From: Saprospiraceae bacterium
GTDB taxonomy: Bacteria; Bacteroidota; Bacteroidia; Chitinophagales; Saprospiraceae
Assembly: GCA_020847915.1 (NCBI GenBank)
Contig: JADLBE010000002.1
Coordinates: 1-36,558, forward strand
DNA length: 36,558 nucleotides
Direction of reading: 5' to 3'
Shown: piece by piece, positions 1 through 7,557 of the stretch
How positions within the stretch are numbered: the first letter of the stretch is position 1
Layout: each line of letters starts with the position of its first letter
Notes under the pieces: model-generated
The model's input: the letters and a program-made list of their open reading frames with translations, nothing else
What the model was told of the DNA's origin: nothing
Database searches by the model: none
Translations under genes and position numbers: made by a program

Positions 1-213
1 ATCATCGGTTTCTACCTGCCTGAGGCAACGGAAGCAACGCTGAACGTGTACGACGAAACGGGTCGCCTGTTGTACAACCAAACGGGAGATTTCGCCAAAG
101 GACACAACGCCTTCACACTGGATAAAGTGCTTGTAAACACCACCGGCTTGCTGTACTACCAGGTTTCGACTTCGGAACACAGCGCGACGATGAAGATGAT
201 ACAAACGAAGTGA
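1..213 (+). CDS. 3' end of a secreted protein with T9SS type A C-terminal sorting domain (partial)
   Basis: Open frame from base 1: IIGFYLPEATEATLNVYDETGRLLYNQTGDFAKGHNAFTLDKVLVNTTGLLYYQVSTSEHSATMKMIQTK*, typical Por-secretion tail. Confidence 0.8.
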   Translation: MIGFYLPEATEATLNVYDETGRLLYNQTGDFAKGHNAFTLDKVLVNTTGLLYYQVSTSEHSATMKMIQTK

Positions 214-227
214 TCCTTGACAGGATG

Positions 228-290
228 ACAAGTTCCCACGCTACGCTGGGATGACAAGATCCCACACTTTGCTGGGATGACAAGTGCCGC
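228..290. repeat. Two tandem copies of a short palindromic repeat (TCCCACGCTACGCTGGGATGACAAG type)
   Basis: Direct reading; related copies near 7172-7200 and 11911-11935. Confidence 0.75.
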
Positions 291-359
291 TCCGGGTTTC
301 CGGGGCGGCGCTTTGTTTTTCGCTCAAAATCAGTTACTTAGGTTCGGGGGCACTAAGTC

Positions 360-414
360 TATAGACCTGCCAAGTTTTAAGACCTGGAAAGTCTATAGAC
401 TTGGCAGGTCTATA
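360..414. repeat. Inverted repeat, 16-nt perfect arms (TATAGACCTGCCAAGT / ACTTGGCAGGTCTATA)
   Basis: Arms 360-375 and 399-414 are exact reverse complements. Confidence 0.85.
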
Positions 415-499
415 AACTTGGAATGTCCCTTTGTTTTAGTATTTTACAGGCAAATAAATGTCCTGGAAGCCCGAATTCGCAAACGAACAACCTGGAACC

Positions 500-958
500 A
501 TGCGGACCTTCTTTTACCCAATTGCATTCGTAATATCCATCGGTTTTTTTGGAGGCTGCAATAAAACCGAAGACCTCCCACCTTACCCGCAATCAGCATT
601 TGCACCATGCCATGGTGCTACGCGTACCTGGGATGTACCGTCCATTTCTGATTCACTTGTCGGCCAGTGGTTGTGGGTGTACCAGCGTTGTACGGATTTT
701 GATTCCTACGGACACGAAACAGATACCGCCAACCTGGTTATCGACATAAAACCAAACAATACTTTGGTGGTATTTCGACACGGAATACCTTCAGATACCC
801 TGGACTGGCATCTTACCAAAGAGGGAAACGCCTACCACGTCTTCAATAAATCTGGGGGGTCTATTCCAGCTTATGGACGCATTTTTTTCTGCGGTAATGA
901 ATTGATGCTGAACGGATCGTACAGGGACTTGTGCGACAATGTTTTCCGCAGGGAGTAG
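500..958 (+). CDS. Small putative lipoprotein, unknown function
   Basis: MRTFFYPIAFVISIGFFGGCNKTE: lipobox-like signal; ORF track start 458 trimmed to ATG at 500. Confidence 0.6.
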   Translation: MRTFFYPIAFVISIGFFGGCNKTEDLPPYPQSAFAPCHGATRTWDVPSISDSLVGQWLWVYQRCTDFDSYGHETDTANLVIDIKPNNTLVVFRHGIPSDTLDWHLTKEGNAYHVFNKSGGSIPAYGRIFFCGNELMLNGSYRDLCDNVFRRE

Positions 959-1089
959 TTAGCGGTTAGCAGTTAGCCGTTAGCAGTTAGTAAAAAAGAC
1001 GCCAGCAATGATTCCTGGCGTCTTTTTTACTAACTGCTAACGGCTAACTGCTAACGGCTAACTGCTAACCGCTAACGGCTAACCGCTAA
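959..1089. terminator. Terminator hairpin (AAAAAAGACGCCAG..CTGGCGTCTTTTTT) flanked by inverted period-7 arrays (TTAGCNG units)
   Basis: Hairpin core about 993-1031 with A/T runs on both sides; heptamers TTAGCGG/TTAGCAG/TTAGCCG on the left, complementary array on the right. Confidence 0.8.
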
Positions 1090-2064
1090 TCACCAAATCT
1101 TCTCTTCCAGCAAATACCGCTGCACATAATCCTCAATACCTTCTTCCAACCCGAAAAACGGCTGGTGGTATCCGGCGGCGCGCGCTTTTTTCATGTCAGC
1201 TTCTGTGAAATACTGGTAGGTATCGCGGATGTCGATGGGTGTATCCACAAAACTGATTTCAGGTTCCAGTCCCATGGCGTGGAAGGTGCCTTTGGCCAGG
1301 TCGAGGAACGGACGTGCTTTGCCTGTGCCGAGGTTGTAAATGCCGTCTGCCGGCTTTTTTTCCAGAAAAAACAACAGTAAGTCCACCACGTCTTTTACAT
1401 AAATAAAATCACGGCTTTGTTCGCCGTCGCGGTAATCGGACCGGTGTGACCGGAACAACTTCATGGCGCCCGTGGCTTTGATTTGCCGGCAAGTGTGGAA
1501 AATCACCGATGCCATGCGGCCTTTGTGGTATTCGTTCGGACCGTAAACATTGAAAAACTTAAATCCCGCCCAGTGGGGTGGGGCAACGCCTGCCGCAATT
1601 TGCTGGAGCACCCACACATCAAAATCCTGTTTCGATTGTCCGTATGGATTCAGAGGCTTCAACTCCGGAATGAGGGTATGATCGTCCGTATAACCGAGCT
1701 CACCCAGTCCGTAAGTAGCTGCACTGCTGGCGTACAACAGGGGTTTGGGGAAAGCGCAACACATCATCCAAACGGCTTTGGAGTATTCCAGGTTGAGCTC
1801 GTCGAAGATGCGGGTGTCCATTTCCGTGGTATCGGTACGTGCCCCCAGGTGGATCACAGCGTCTACATCGGCGTGGTTGCGCTCGAACCAGCGTATGAAG
1901 TTGTTGCGATGTACTTCGCCCCAAATTTTTTTGCCTTCGAGGTTACGGTTTTTGTCGGGGCGACTGAAGTCGTCGACCACCAGAATGTCTTCATACCCTG
2001 CATCAAGCAGGCGGCGCACCATGCAGGAACCAATAAATCCGGCAGCTCCGGTAACTACAATCAT
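1090..2064 (-). CDS. hldD: ADP-L-glycero-D-manno-heptose-6-epimerase
   Basis: MIVVTGAAGFIGSCMVRRLLDAGYEDILVVDDFS Rossmann start, extended SDR family; start trimmed from 2166 to 2064. Confidence 0.85.
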   Translation of the reverse strand: MIVVTGAAGFIGSCMVRRLLDAGYEDILVVDDFSRPDKNRNLEGKKIWGEVHRNNFIRWFERNHADVDAVIHLGARTDTTEMDTRIFDELNLEYSKAVWMMCCAFPKPLLYASSAATYGLGELGYTDDHTLIPELKPLNPYGQSKQDFDVWVLQQIAAGVAPPHWAGFKFFNVYGPNEYHKGRMASVIFHTCRQIKATGAMKLFRSHRSDYRDGEQSRDFIYVKDVVDLLLFFLEKKPADGIYNLGTGKARPFLDLAKGTFHAMGLEPEISFVDTPIDIRDTYQYFTEADMKKARAAGYHQPFFGLEEGIEDYVQRYLLEEKIW

Positions 2065-2076
2065 AACGAAATTTTT

Positions 2077-2284
2077 GCAAAGGTAAATCAGGATTTGATC
2101 AGGATTTGCAGGATTAAAGGATTTGCAGGATTTTGGCTTCGAAGTACGGACCAACGGTTCATACAATAGGCTATTTGCTCAATATTTAATCAAAATGCAC
2201 CAAACAAGCAACCAATGTCCCGTTCTTCGAAGCCGAAATCCTGCAAATCCTGCAAATCCTGATCGAATCCTGATTTACCTTTGC
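2077..2284. promoter_or_regulatory. Divergent promoter region built on a large imperfect inverted repeat with TACCTTTG boxes at both tips
   Basis: Left arm 2077-2144 (GCAAAGGTAAATCAGGATT...GGCTTCGAAG) mirrored by 2225-2284 (CTTCGAAGCCGAAATCCTGC...AATCCTGATTTACCTTTG). Confidence 0.7.
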
Positions 2285-2288
2285 CCCG

Positions 2289-3065
2289 ATGTCCAAAACC
2301 TATTTCGCTTCCGATTTTCACCTCGGCGCCAATGCGCGCCTGTCCTCTGCCGAGCGCGAGAAACAAATGGTGCGTTGGCTCGAAGCTTCAGCGCCCGACG
2401 CCGACGCCATTTACCTGATGGGCGACATCTTCGAATTTTGGTTCGAGTACAAAACCACGGTGCCCAAAGGATACACACGCCTCCTGGGGTGTTTGGCTCG
2501 CCTGCGCGACAGCGGTGTACCCATCCATGCTTTTACCGGCAACCACGACCTGTGGATGTTTGGTTATTTTGAAGCAGAACTGGGTATCCCGGTGTACAAA
2601 GCGCCCATTCAAATCAATATTGGAGGAAAACAGTTTTTTCTGGGTCACGGCGATGGACTCGGTCCGGGCGACATGGGTTACAAACGTATGAAAAAGGTGT
2701 TTACCCACCCGTTGTCGCAGGCACTTTTCCGGTGGCTGCACCCCGACCTTGGAAACAGACTCGCACATTTTGCTTCGCAAACAAGCCGGGCAGCTACGCC
2801 GCCCGAAGAACGCGACTGGCTCGGGGAAGACAAAGAATGGCTTCTTCAGTATTGCCTGCGTAAAATCAGCCGGGGCGTCGAACCGGATTATTTCGTGTTC
2901 GGGCACCGTCATCTGCCCATCCACTGGCAACTACCCAACGGACGCAGCCAATACGTGAACCTCGGTGAATGGATGTTTTCCAATTCGTACGGCGTTTTCG
3001 ACGGACAAAACCTAAACCTTCATTTTTGGGAAAATGAAAATGGCCGTGTGGTGCGGAACTTTTAA
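2289..3065 (+). CDS. lpxH: UDP-2,3-diacylglucosamine diphosphatase-like metallophosphoesterase
   Basis: MSKTYFASDFHLGA...LMGDIFEFWFEY...TGNHDLWM...GHGDGLGPGD...FGHRHLP motifs. Confidence 0.82.
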   Translation: MSKTYFASDFHLGANARLSSAEREKQMVRWLEASAPDADAIYLMGDIFEFWFEYKTTVPKGYTRLLGCLARLRDSGVPIHAFTGNHDLWMFGYFEAELGIPVYKAPIQINIGGKQFFLGHGDGLGPGDMGYKRMKKVFTHPLSQALFRWLHPDLGNRLAHFASQTSRAATPPEERDWLGEDKEWLLQYCLRKISRGVEPDYFVFGHRHLPIHWQLPNGRSQYVNLGEWMFSNSYGVFDGQNLNLHFWENENGRVVRNF

Positions 3066-3097
3066 GGAGCAATCGGTGTCTAACCAAAAAAAACTCC

Positions 3098-3616
3098 ATG
3101 CTGGAAAATGAACAATTGCGGATCGTTTGCTGCGATCTCCCTATGGCCCAGGCGGTGATCCTTGGCGACAATGAATCCCTGGCACAGTTGCTGAGCTGCA
3201 GTATCCCGGAGGTATGGACCGAGTTCGGTGCTCCGGCTTTTCAGTGGACCGTTGACCAACTATCCCAAAATCCTGATTCAGCCGGTTGGTGGAGTTATTT
3301 GCCCATTTTAAAAGAAAACAATACCCTCGTAGGTTCGTGCGGCTACAAAGGGCCGGCCAACGAAGATGGTATGGTGGAAATCGGTTACGAAGTAGCCCGC
3401 GATTACCGCAACCGCGGCATTGCCGGCGCCATGGTGGACTTGCTTGTTCAGCATGCCTTTGCAAACAGCCATGTAACCACCGTTTGGGCCCATACGCTGG
3501 CTGAAGAGAACGCTTCGGTGCATGTTTTAAGGCGAAACGGGTTTGTTTTTACAGGCGCCCATGAAGATCCGGACGACGGGCCAATCTGGCGCTGGGAGAA
3601 AATGCGAGGGCAATAA
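3098..3616 (+). CDS. GNAT family N-acetyltransferase (RimJ/RimL-like)
   Basis: GSCGYKGPANEDGMVEIGYEVARDYRNRGIAGAMVDLLVQHAF ... NASVHVLRRNGFVFTG. Confidence 0.8.
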   Translation: MLENEQLRIVCCDLPMAQAVILGDNESLAQLLSCSIPEVWTEFGAPAFQWTVDQLSQNPDSAGWWSYLPILKENNTLVGSCGYKGPANEDGMVEIGYEVARDYRNRGIAGAMVDLLVQHAFANSHVTTVWAHTLAEENASVHVLRRNGFVFTGAHEDPDDGPIWRWEKMRGQ

Positions 3617-3667
3617 ACTTTCAAATTTTGTAGAAATTCGCTACTTTTGTTTTAAATTATCTTCAGA

Positions 3668-3892
3668 ATGTACATTTATAAAAACATCATAACCATTGAA
3701 CCTGGCAAGCGAAGTGGTAAACCTTGCATCCGCGGAATGCGTATCACGGTGGAAGATATACTTCACTGGTTAGCATCAGATATGACGTTTGATGATATTC
3801 TTCAAGATTTTCCAGAGCTTACTAAGGAGGATTTGGTAGCGGCACTTGAATTTGCCGCACTTCGTCAGCAACGAACTGTTATCGCTGCATGA
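3668..3892 (+). CDS. DUF433-family antitoxin-like protein
   Basis: IITIEPGKRSGKPCIRGMRITVEDILHWLASDMTFDDILQDFPELTKEDLVAALEFAA. Confidence 0.82.
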   Translation: MYIYKNIITIEPGKRSGKPCIRGMRITVEDILHWLASDMTFDDILQDFPELTKEDLVAALEFAALRQQRTVIAA

Positions 3893-4226
3893 ATGTCCTA
3901 ATTGACCAAAATATCTCCCATCGCATCATTCCATACATACAAGTCCTATTTACCAAGTCAAACATGTAAGGGATATTGGCATGATGGATGCATTTGATTT
4001 ACCTTTATTTATGGAAGCAAGAAAGCTCGGTTTTCATGCTGTAATAACCCAGGATGAAGATTTCTACAACATACTTCTTGCCCAGGGAGTCCCTCCTAAA
4101 ATAATATGGCTAAGGGTAGGAAATCGATCGACAGCTCATTTGGGAGGCATTTTAATGCATAACGCTGATGCCATCTGTTCTCTTTTCGAAGATCCGGAAC
4201 AAGATTGCCTGGAAATCTACAGTTAG
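3889..4226 (+). pseudogene. DUF5615-like (PIN-like) toxin, frameshifted
   Basis: ATGA overlap with the antitoxin; MNVLIDQNISHRIIPYIQVLFTKSNM* then another frame QVKHVRDIGMMDAFDLPLFMEARKLGFHAVITQDEDFYNILLAQGVPPKIIWLRVGN... Confidence 0.7.
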
Positions 4227-5035
4227 GGCGTAAACACCCTGTTGCTGATCAGGTGTTCCATCAGTTCCTCATTCACCACCCTGTGTCCCGTGTCCTCTAT
4301 CACAAACAAACGCACATTGGGCAGTCCCTCCGTCATTTTGCGCAATGACTTCAAACGAATCATCTCGTCGTTGTTGCCGAAATAAATATCGATCGGCAAA
4401 TTGTGCTCGCGCCAAAGGGCTTTGATGCGGCGGCGTCGCAGGTAAAAACTGTTGAGTGCAAGCCAGCATCCAAAAGTGCGGCGGAAACGTTCGGGACGGG
4501 TGAGGTTGCTGGCTATGAAATGGTTGATCAATGGTGGAACCACACCCAGTTTGCGTCCGGTTGAGGTAAGTTTTAAAAACCAGTCGGGCCGCTGGAGGGC
4601 GCCATACATCCAATTTCTCACCCCCATTGGCACACGTACGGCCACCGACATGCCCTGGGTATTGATGCCGTCGGGCGACAGCAGGTACAATTTGTCCAAA
4701 TGGGGTTCAAGTTCGGGAAGCAGGGCAAGGGTCAGCCGGCCTCCAAAGCTGAAAGCCATCATGGAAAGCCTGTCCTGGTTTTCATGTTGCATGACCTGCC
4801 TTACGATCTGCAGCAGGTCTTCCTTGGTAAACGTACGCGGAGTCCACTCCGTTTGTCCGTGAAAAGGCAAGTCGATGGCCACCACCGTATACAATTCGGC
4901 AAGGGCGTCTTCCAAAACGGCAAACATACGTGCACGATCGCCAAAACCATGAAGTGCCACCAGCAGCCGTGGGCCATGCCCAAAACGCAACGCATGCACT
5001 TTACCGTTCGTATGTTCAAAAAAAATGGATTCCAT
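4223..5035 (-). CDS. Alpha/beta hydrolase
   Basis: LLVALHGFGDRARMF, SMMAFSFGGRLTLALLP nucleophile elbow, IEDTGHRVV. Confidence 0.8.
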   Translation of the reverse strand: MESIFFEHTNGKVHALRFGHGPRLLVALHGFGDRARMFAVLEDALAELYTVVAIDLPFHGQTEWTPRTFTKEDLLQIVRQVMQHENQDRLSMMAFSFGGRLTLALLPELEPHLDKLYLLSPDGINTQGMSVAVRVPMGVRNWMYGALQRPDWFLKLTSTGRKLGVVPPLINHFIASNLTRPERFRRTFGCWLALNSFYLRRRRIKALWREHNLPIDIYFGNNDEMIRLKSLRKMTEGLPNVRLFVIEDTGHRVVNEELMEHLISNRVFTP

Positions 5036-5070
5036 AAAATTTCAAAGCAATCAAAACAATTTAACCTGTA

Positions 5071-5149
5071 AATGTCATTTCGGCCTCCCGGTGCCTGTTT
5101 TTTTTGCCTGCGGCAAAAAAAACAGGCACCGGGAGGCCGAAATGACATT
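5071..5149. terminator. Perfect 38-bp inverted repeat with 3-nt loop and T8/A8 tracts
   Basis: AATGTCATTTCGGCCTCCCGGTGCCTGTTTTTTTTGCC (5071-5108) / TGC / exact reverse complement (5112-5149). Confidence 0.85.
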
Positions 5150-5160
5150 CCCCTAACACC

Positions 5161-5859
5161 CTAATCCACCTTAAACTTAAACCCTACACCGTGGATGTTC
5201 TCAATTTTGATGCGTTCGTCCTGACTCAGGTATTTGCGGAGCCTTGAAATAAACACATCCAGGCTTCTTCCGAGGAAATAATCGTCTTTACCCCAAATGG
5301 TTTCAAGTATAAAGGACCGTTTGACCACCTGGTTGCGGTTTTCATGAAGCAATTTGAGCAGGTCGGCTTCTTTTTGGGTAAGCGTTTCTACATCGTCGCC
5401 AAAAGCCAGACTGAGGTTTTTGTAGTCGAAGTTGTACAGTCCGATGCCCGATGGGGTATTGATCTTAAGGATGTTGGTGTATTTGGAGCGGCGCAGGAAG
5501 ATGTCGATTTTCAGCAGCAGTTCTTCGATACTGAAAGGTTTGGTGATGTAATCGTCGGCGCCGATGGTAAGGCCGTGGATTTTATCCTGCTTCATGCTTT
5601 TGGCGCTGAGAAACAGAATAGGCACCTGATCGTCGCGTTGGCGAATTTCCTGGGCCAGGGTAAAGCCGTCGACTTCGGGAAGCATAACATCCAGGATGCA
5701 AAGGTCGAAATTTTGGCCGCTGCGAATGGTATCAAGCGCTATGCGACCGTCTTCGCAATACGTTACTTTATAGCCGTTGAGTTCGAGGTTGTCGCGGGTA
5801 ACGAAGCTGAGGCTTTCATCATCTTCTACATACAACAGGTGCGCTTTGGGTTCGGACAT
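5161..5859 (-). CDS. Two-component response regulator, OmpR/PhoB type
   Basis: LLYVEDDESLSFVTRDNL, DLCILDVMLPEVDGF, ILFLSAKS, GADDYITKPF, winged-helix DNA-binding domain. Confidence 0.92.
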   Translation of the reverse strand: MSEPKAHLLYVEDDESLSFVTRDNLELNGYKVTYCEDGRIALDTIRSGQNFDLCILDVMLPEVDGFTLAQEIRQRDDQVPILFLSAKSMKQDKIHGLTIGADDYITKPFSIEELLLKIDIFLRRSKYTNILKINTPSGIGLYNFDYKNLSLAFGDDVETLTQKEADLLKLLHENRNQVVKRSFILETIWGKDDYFLGRSLDVFISRLRKYLSQDERIKIENIHGVGFKFKVD

Positions 5860-5952
5860 GGCGTTCGTTGGGAATTGTTGAACAAGTTAGGATAAATAGA
5901 GCAACAGGGCAAACATAATTAAAATGCCTGACATGGTAGGGCAGGAGAGCGG

Positions 5953-6579
5953 TCATGTCTTTTTACGCACCATCATAAGTCCGTCGCGCAGGGGGAGGAT
6001 GAGGTTTTCCACGCGTGGGTCGGCGTGTACGTGTGCGTTGAAGTTGCGCAGGTAAATGGCCGTTGCGTCGGAAGAAAGTGGGTTGGGCACCTTGCCGTCC
6101 CACAAAACGTTGTCGATGAGCAAAAATCCGCCTGGCCGAAGCCTGGGCAGCAGGAGTTCGTAGTGGTTAAGGTAGTCGAGCTTGCCGGCGTCGAGGAACA
6201 CGAGGTCGAAAGGTTCGTCGCCGAGTGTGGGTACGATGGAGGCGGCATCGCCGTGGTGCAGGGAGATTTTGTGGTTCAATCCTGCTTTGGCGACAAATTC
6301 GCGAAAGATGGGTCCCAGTTCGTCGTCTACTTCGATGGTGTGCAGGTGCCCGTCGTGTGGCAGGCCCTGGGCGAGACAGATGCTGGCATAACCGGTAAAG
6401 GCGCCAATTTCCAATATCCTGCGGGGCTGCAACATGTGGCTTATGAATTGCAAAAGCAGTCCCTGGTGGGGACCCGACATCATTTGTGGGCTGATGGTGC
6501 GCAAGTGGGTGGCGCGTTCGAGCTCCTGAAGCACCGGAAGGGGAGGGGAGCTAAGCTCGGCACAGTAAGAATGGATCAT
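5953..6579 (-). CDS. Class I SAM-dependent O-methyltransferase (caffeoyl-CoA OMT-like)
   Basis: RRILEIGAFTGYASICLAQGLP ... FDLVFLDAGKLDYLNHYELLLPRLRPGGFLLIDNVLWDGKV. Confidence 0.88.
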   Translation of the reverse strand: MIHSYCAELSSPPLPVLQELERATHLRTISPQMMSGPHQGLLLQFISHMLQPRRILEIGAFTGYASICLAQGLPHDGHLHTIEVDDELGPIFREFVAKAGLNHKISLHHGDAASIVPTLGDEPFDLVFLDAGKLDYLNHYELLLPRLRPGGFLLIDNVLWDGKVPNPLSSDATAIYLRNFNAHVHADPRVENLILPLRDGLMMVRKKT

Positions 6580-6584
6580 GGCAG

Positions 6585-6640
6585 TTCAGTGTTCGGTGTT
6601 CGGAGTTTGAAGTTTGTAGTTCGGAGGTTTTTGAATGGGA
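6585..6640. repeat. Period-7 array (GTTCGGT/GTTCGGA/GTTTGAA/GTTTGTA)
   Basis: Direct reading of 7-nt phasing. Confidence 0.6.
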
Positions 6641-6774
6641 GGTTCGTTGCGCGCAAAATCGAAGTTTTTGCCACCAAATTCCACCTTTTGGGGCCAACAT
6701 TCCGCACCCAACCCCCTCGCTTCACTTTTTTCATTTTTTTTTTAAAATTAGTTTTTCTGTTTCCAGGTTTTATT

Positions 6775-6782
6775 TACCTTTG
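6775..6782 (+). promoter_or_regulatory. Bacteroidetes -7-like box TACCTTTG upstream of the tRNA-tuf operon
   Basis: Matches TAnnTTTG. Confidence 0.6.
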
Positions 6783-6867
6783 CACTCGCTTTTCGAAAAG
6801 GGGTAATTACCCTGCTTGAAAAAAGTTGATTGAAAGATGTTTTCGCCTGTGGAGGCCTAAGGAATTG

Positions 6868-6940
6868 GCCAGTGTAGCTCAGTTGGTAGAGCAGCTGATT
6901 TGTAATCAGCTGGTCGGGGGTTCGAGTCCCTCCACTGGCT
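6868..6940 (+). tRNA. tRNA-Thr (TGT)
   Basis: GCCAGTG...CACTGGC acceptor, loop TTTGTAA, TTCGAGT T loop. Confidence 0.95.
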
Positions 6941-6950
6941 CTAAGGAGTG

Positions 6951-7052
6951 GCGAATGAGGAATGCTGAATGCGGAATTTTCCCGACGAAAGTGAGGAAAT
7001 TTTGCTGAAGCAAGTGAATTCCGCATTCAACATTTCACATTCTACATTCGAA
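6951..7052. repeat. Period-7 GAATGNN array with inverted counterpart (GCATTCA/ACATTTC/ACATTCT) around a central hairpin
   Basis: GAATGAGGAATGCTGAATGCGGAATT ... AATTCCGCATTCAACATTTCACATTCTACATTC. Confidence 0.75.
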
Positions 7053-7055
7053 AAT

Positions 7056-7139
7056 GGGGGTGCCCCGGAGTTGGAGAGCCGGGCCAGACTGTAAATCTGG
7101 TGCTTTACTGCTGAGTAGGTTCGAATCCCACTACCCCCA
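7056..7139 (+). tRNA. tRNA-Tyr (GTA)
   Basis: Class II tRNA, GGGGGTG/TACCCCC acceptor, loop CTGTAAA. Confidence 0.94.
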
Positions 7140-7141
7140 CC

Positions 7142-7234
7142 TTTTCGAATGCGGAAAGAAGAATACGGAATTTGGTCCCACATTTTGTTGGGATGACAAT
7201 CCGGCATTCAACATTCCGCATTCTGCATTCCTTT
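7142..7234. repeat. Period-7 GAATGCG/GCATTCC inverted arrays around a TCCCACATTTTGTTGGGA hairpin
   Basis: Direct reading. Confidence 0.7.
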
Positions 7235-7235
7235 G

Positions 7236-7308
7236 GCGGTGGTAGCTCAGTTGGTAGAGCGTCAGCCTTCCAAGCTGAATGTCGCGAGTTCGAATCTCGT
7301 CCGCCGCT
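7236..7308 (+). tRNA. tRNA-Gly (TCC)
   Basis: GCGGTGG/CCGCCGC acceptor, loop CTTCCAA. Confidence 0.95.
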
Positions 7309-7357
7309 CTCCGTTTTTGTCGGCACTTTGCAAAGGCAGGTGGCGACAAAACATTTT

Positions 7358-7429
<72 letters not shown>

Positions 7430-7441
7430 CGAATAGCGAAT

Positions 7442-7519
7442 AGCGTTGTAGCTCAGTGGCAGAGCGGTCCGGCACTTGTGTCGGAAAGGTCGTGGGTTCA
7501 AAACCCATCAACGGTTCCA
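7442..7519 (+). tRNA. Aberrant tRNA-like element with encoded CCA; abnormal anticodon arm, identity undetermined
   Basis: D arm GCTC-AGTGGCA-GAGC, T arm GTGGG-TTCAAAA-CCCAT, acceptor AGCGTTG/CAACGGT (one G-G mismatch), T+CCA; anticodon region GTCCG-GCACTTGTGT-CGGAA is 3 nt longer than standard. Confidence 0.6.
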
Positions 7520-7557
7520 TATCATTTCACATAAATTGAATAAACATTTTCAAACCA

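Noticed and set aside
277-564. 95-aa ORF over the inverted repeat at 360-414
   Set aside because: Composed of repeat sequence and overlaps the better supported lipoprotein ORF in another frame.
1165-2169. Plus-strand ORFs 1165-1380 and 1483-2169 opposite hldD
   Set aside because: Antisense to a clear epimerase gene; no domain support.
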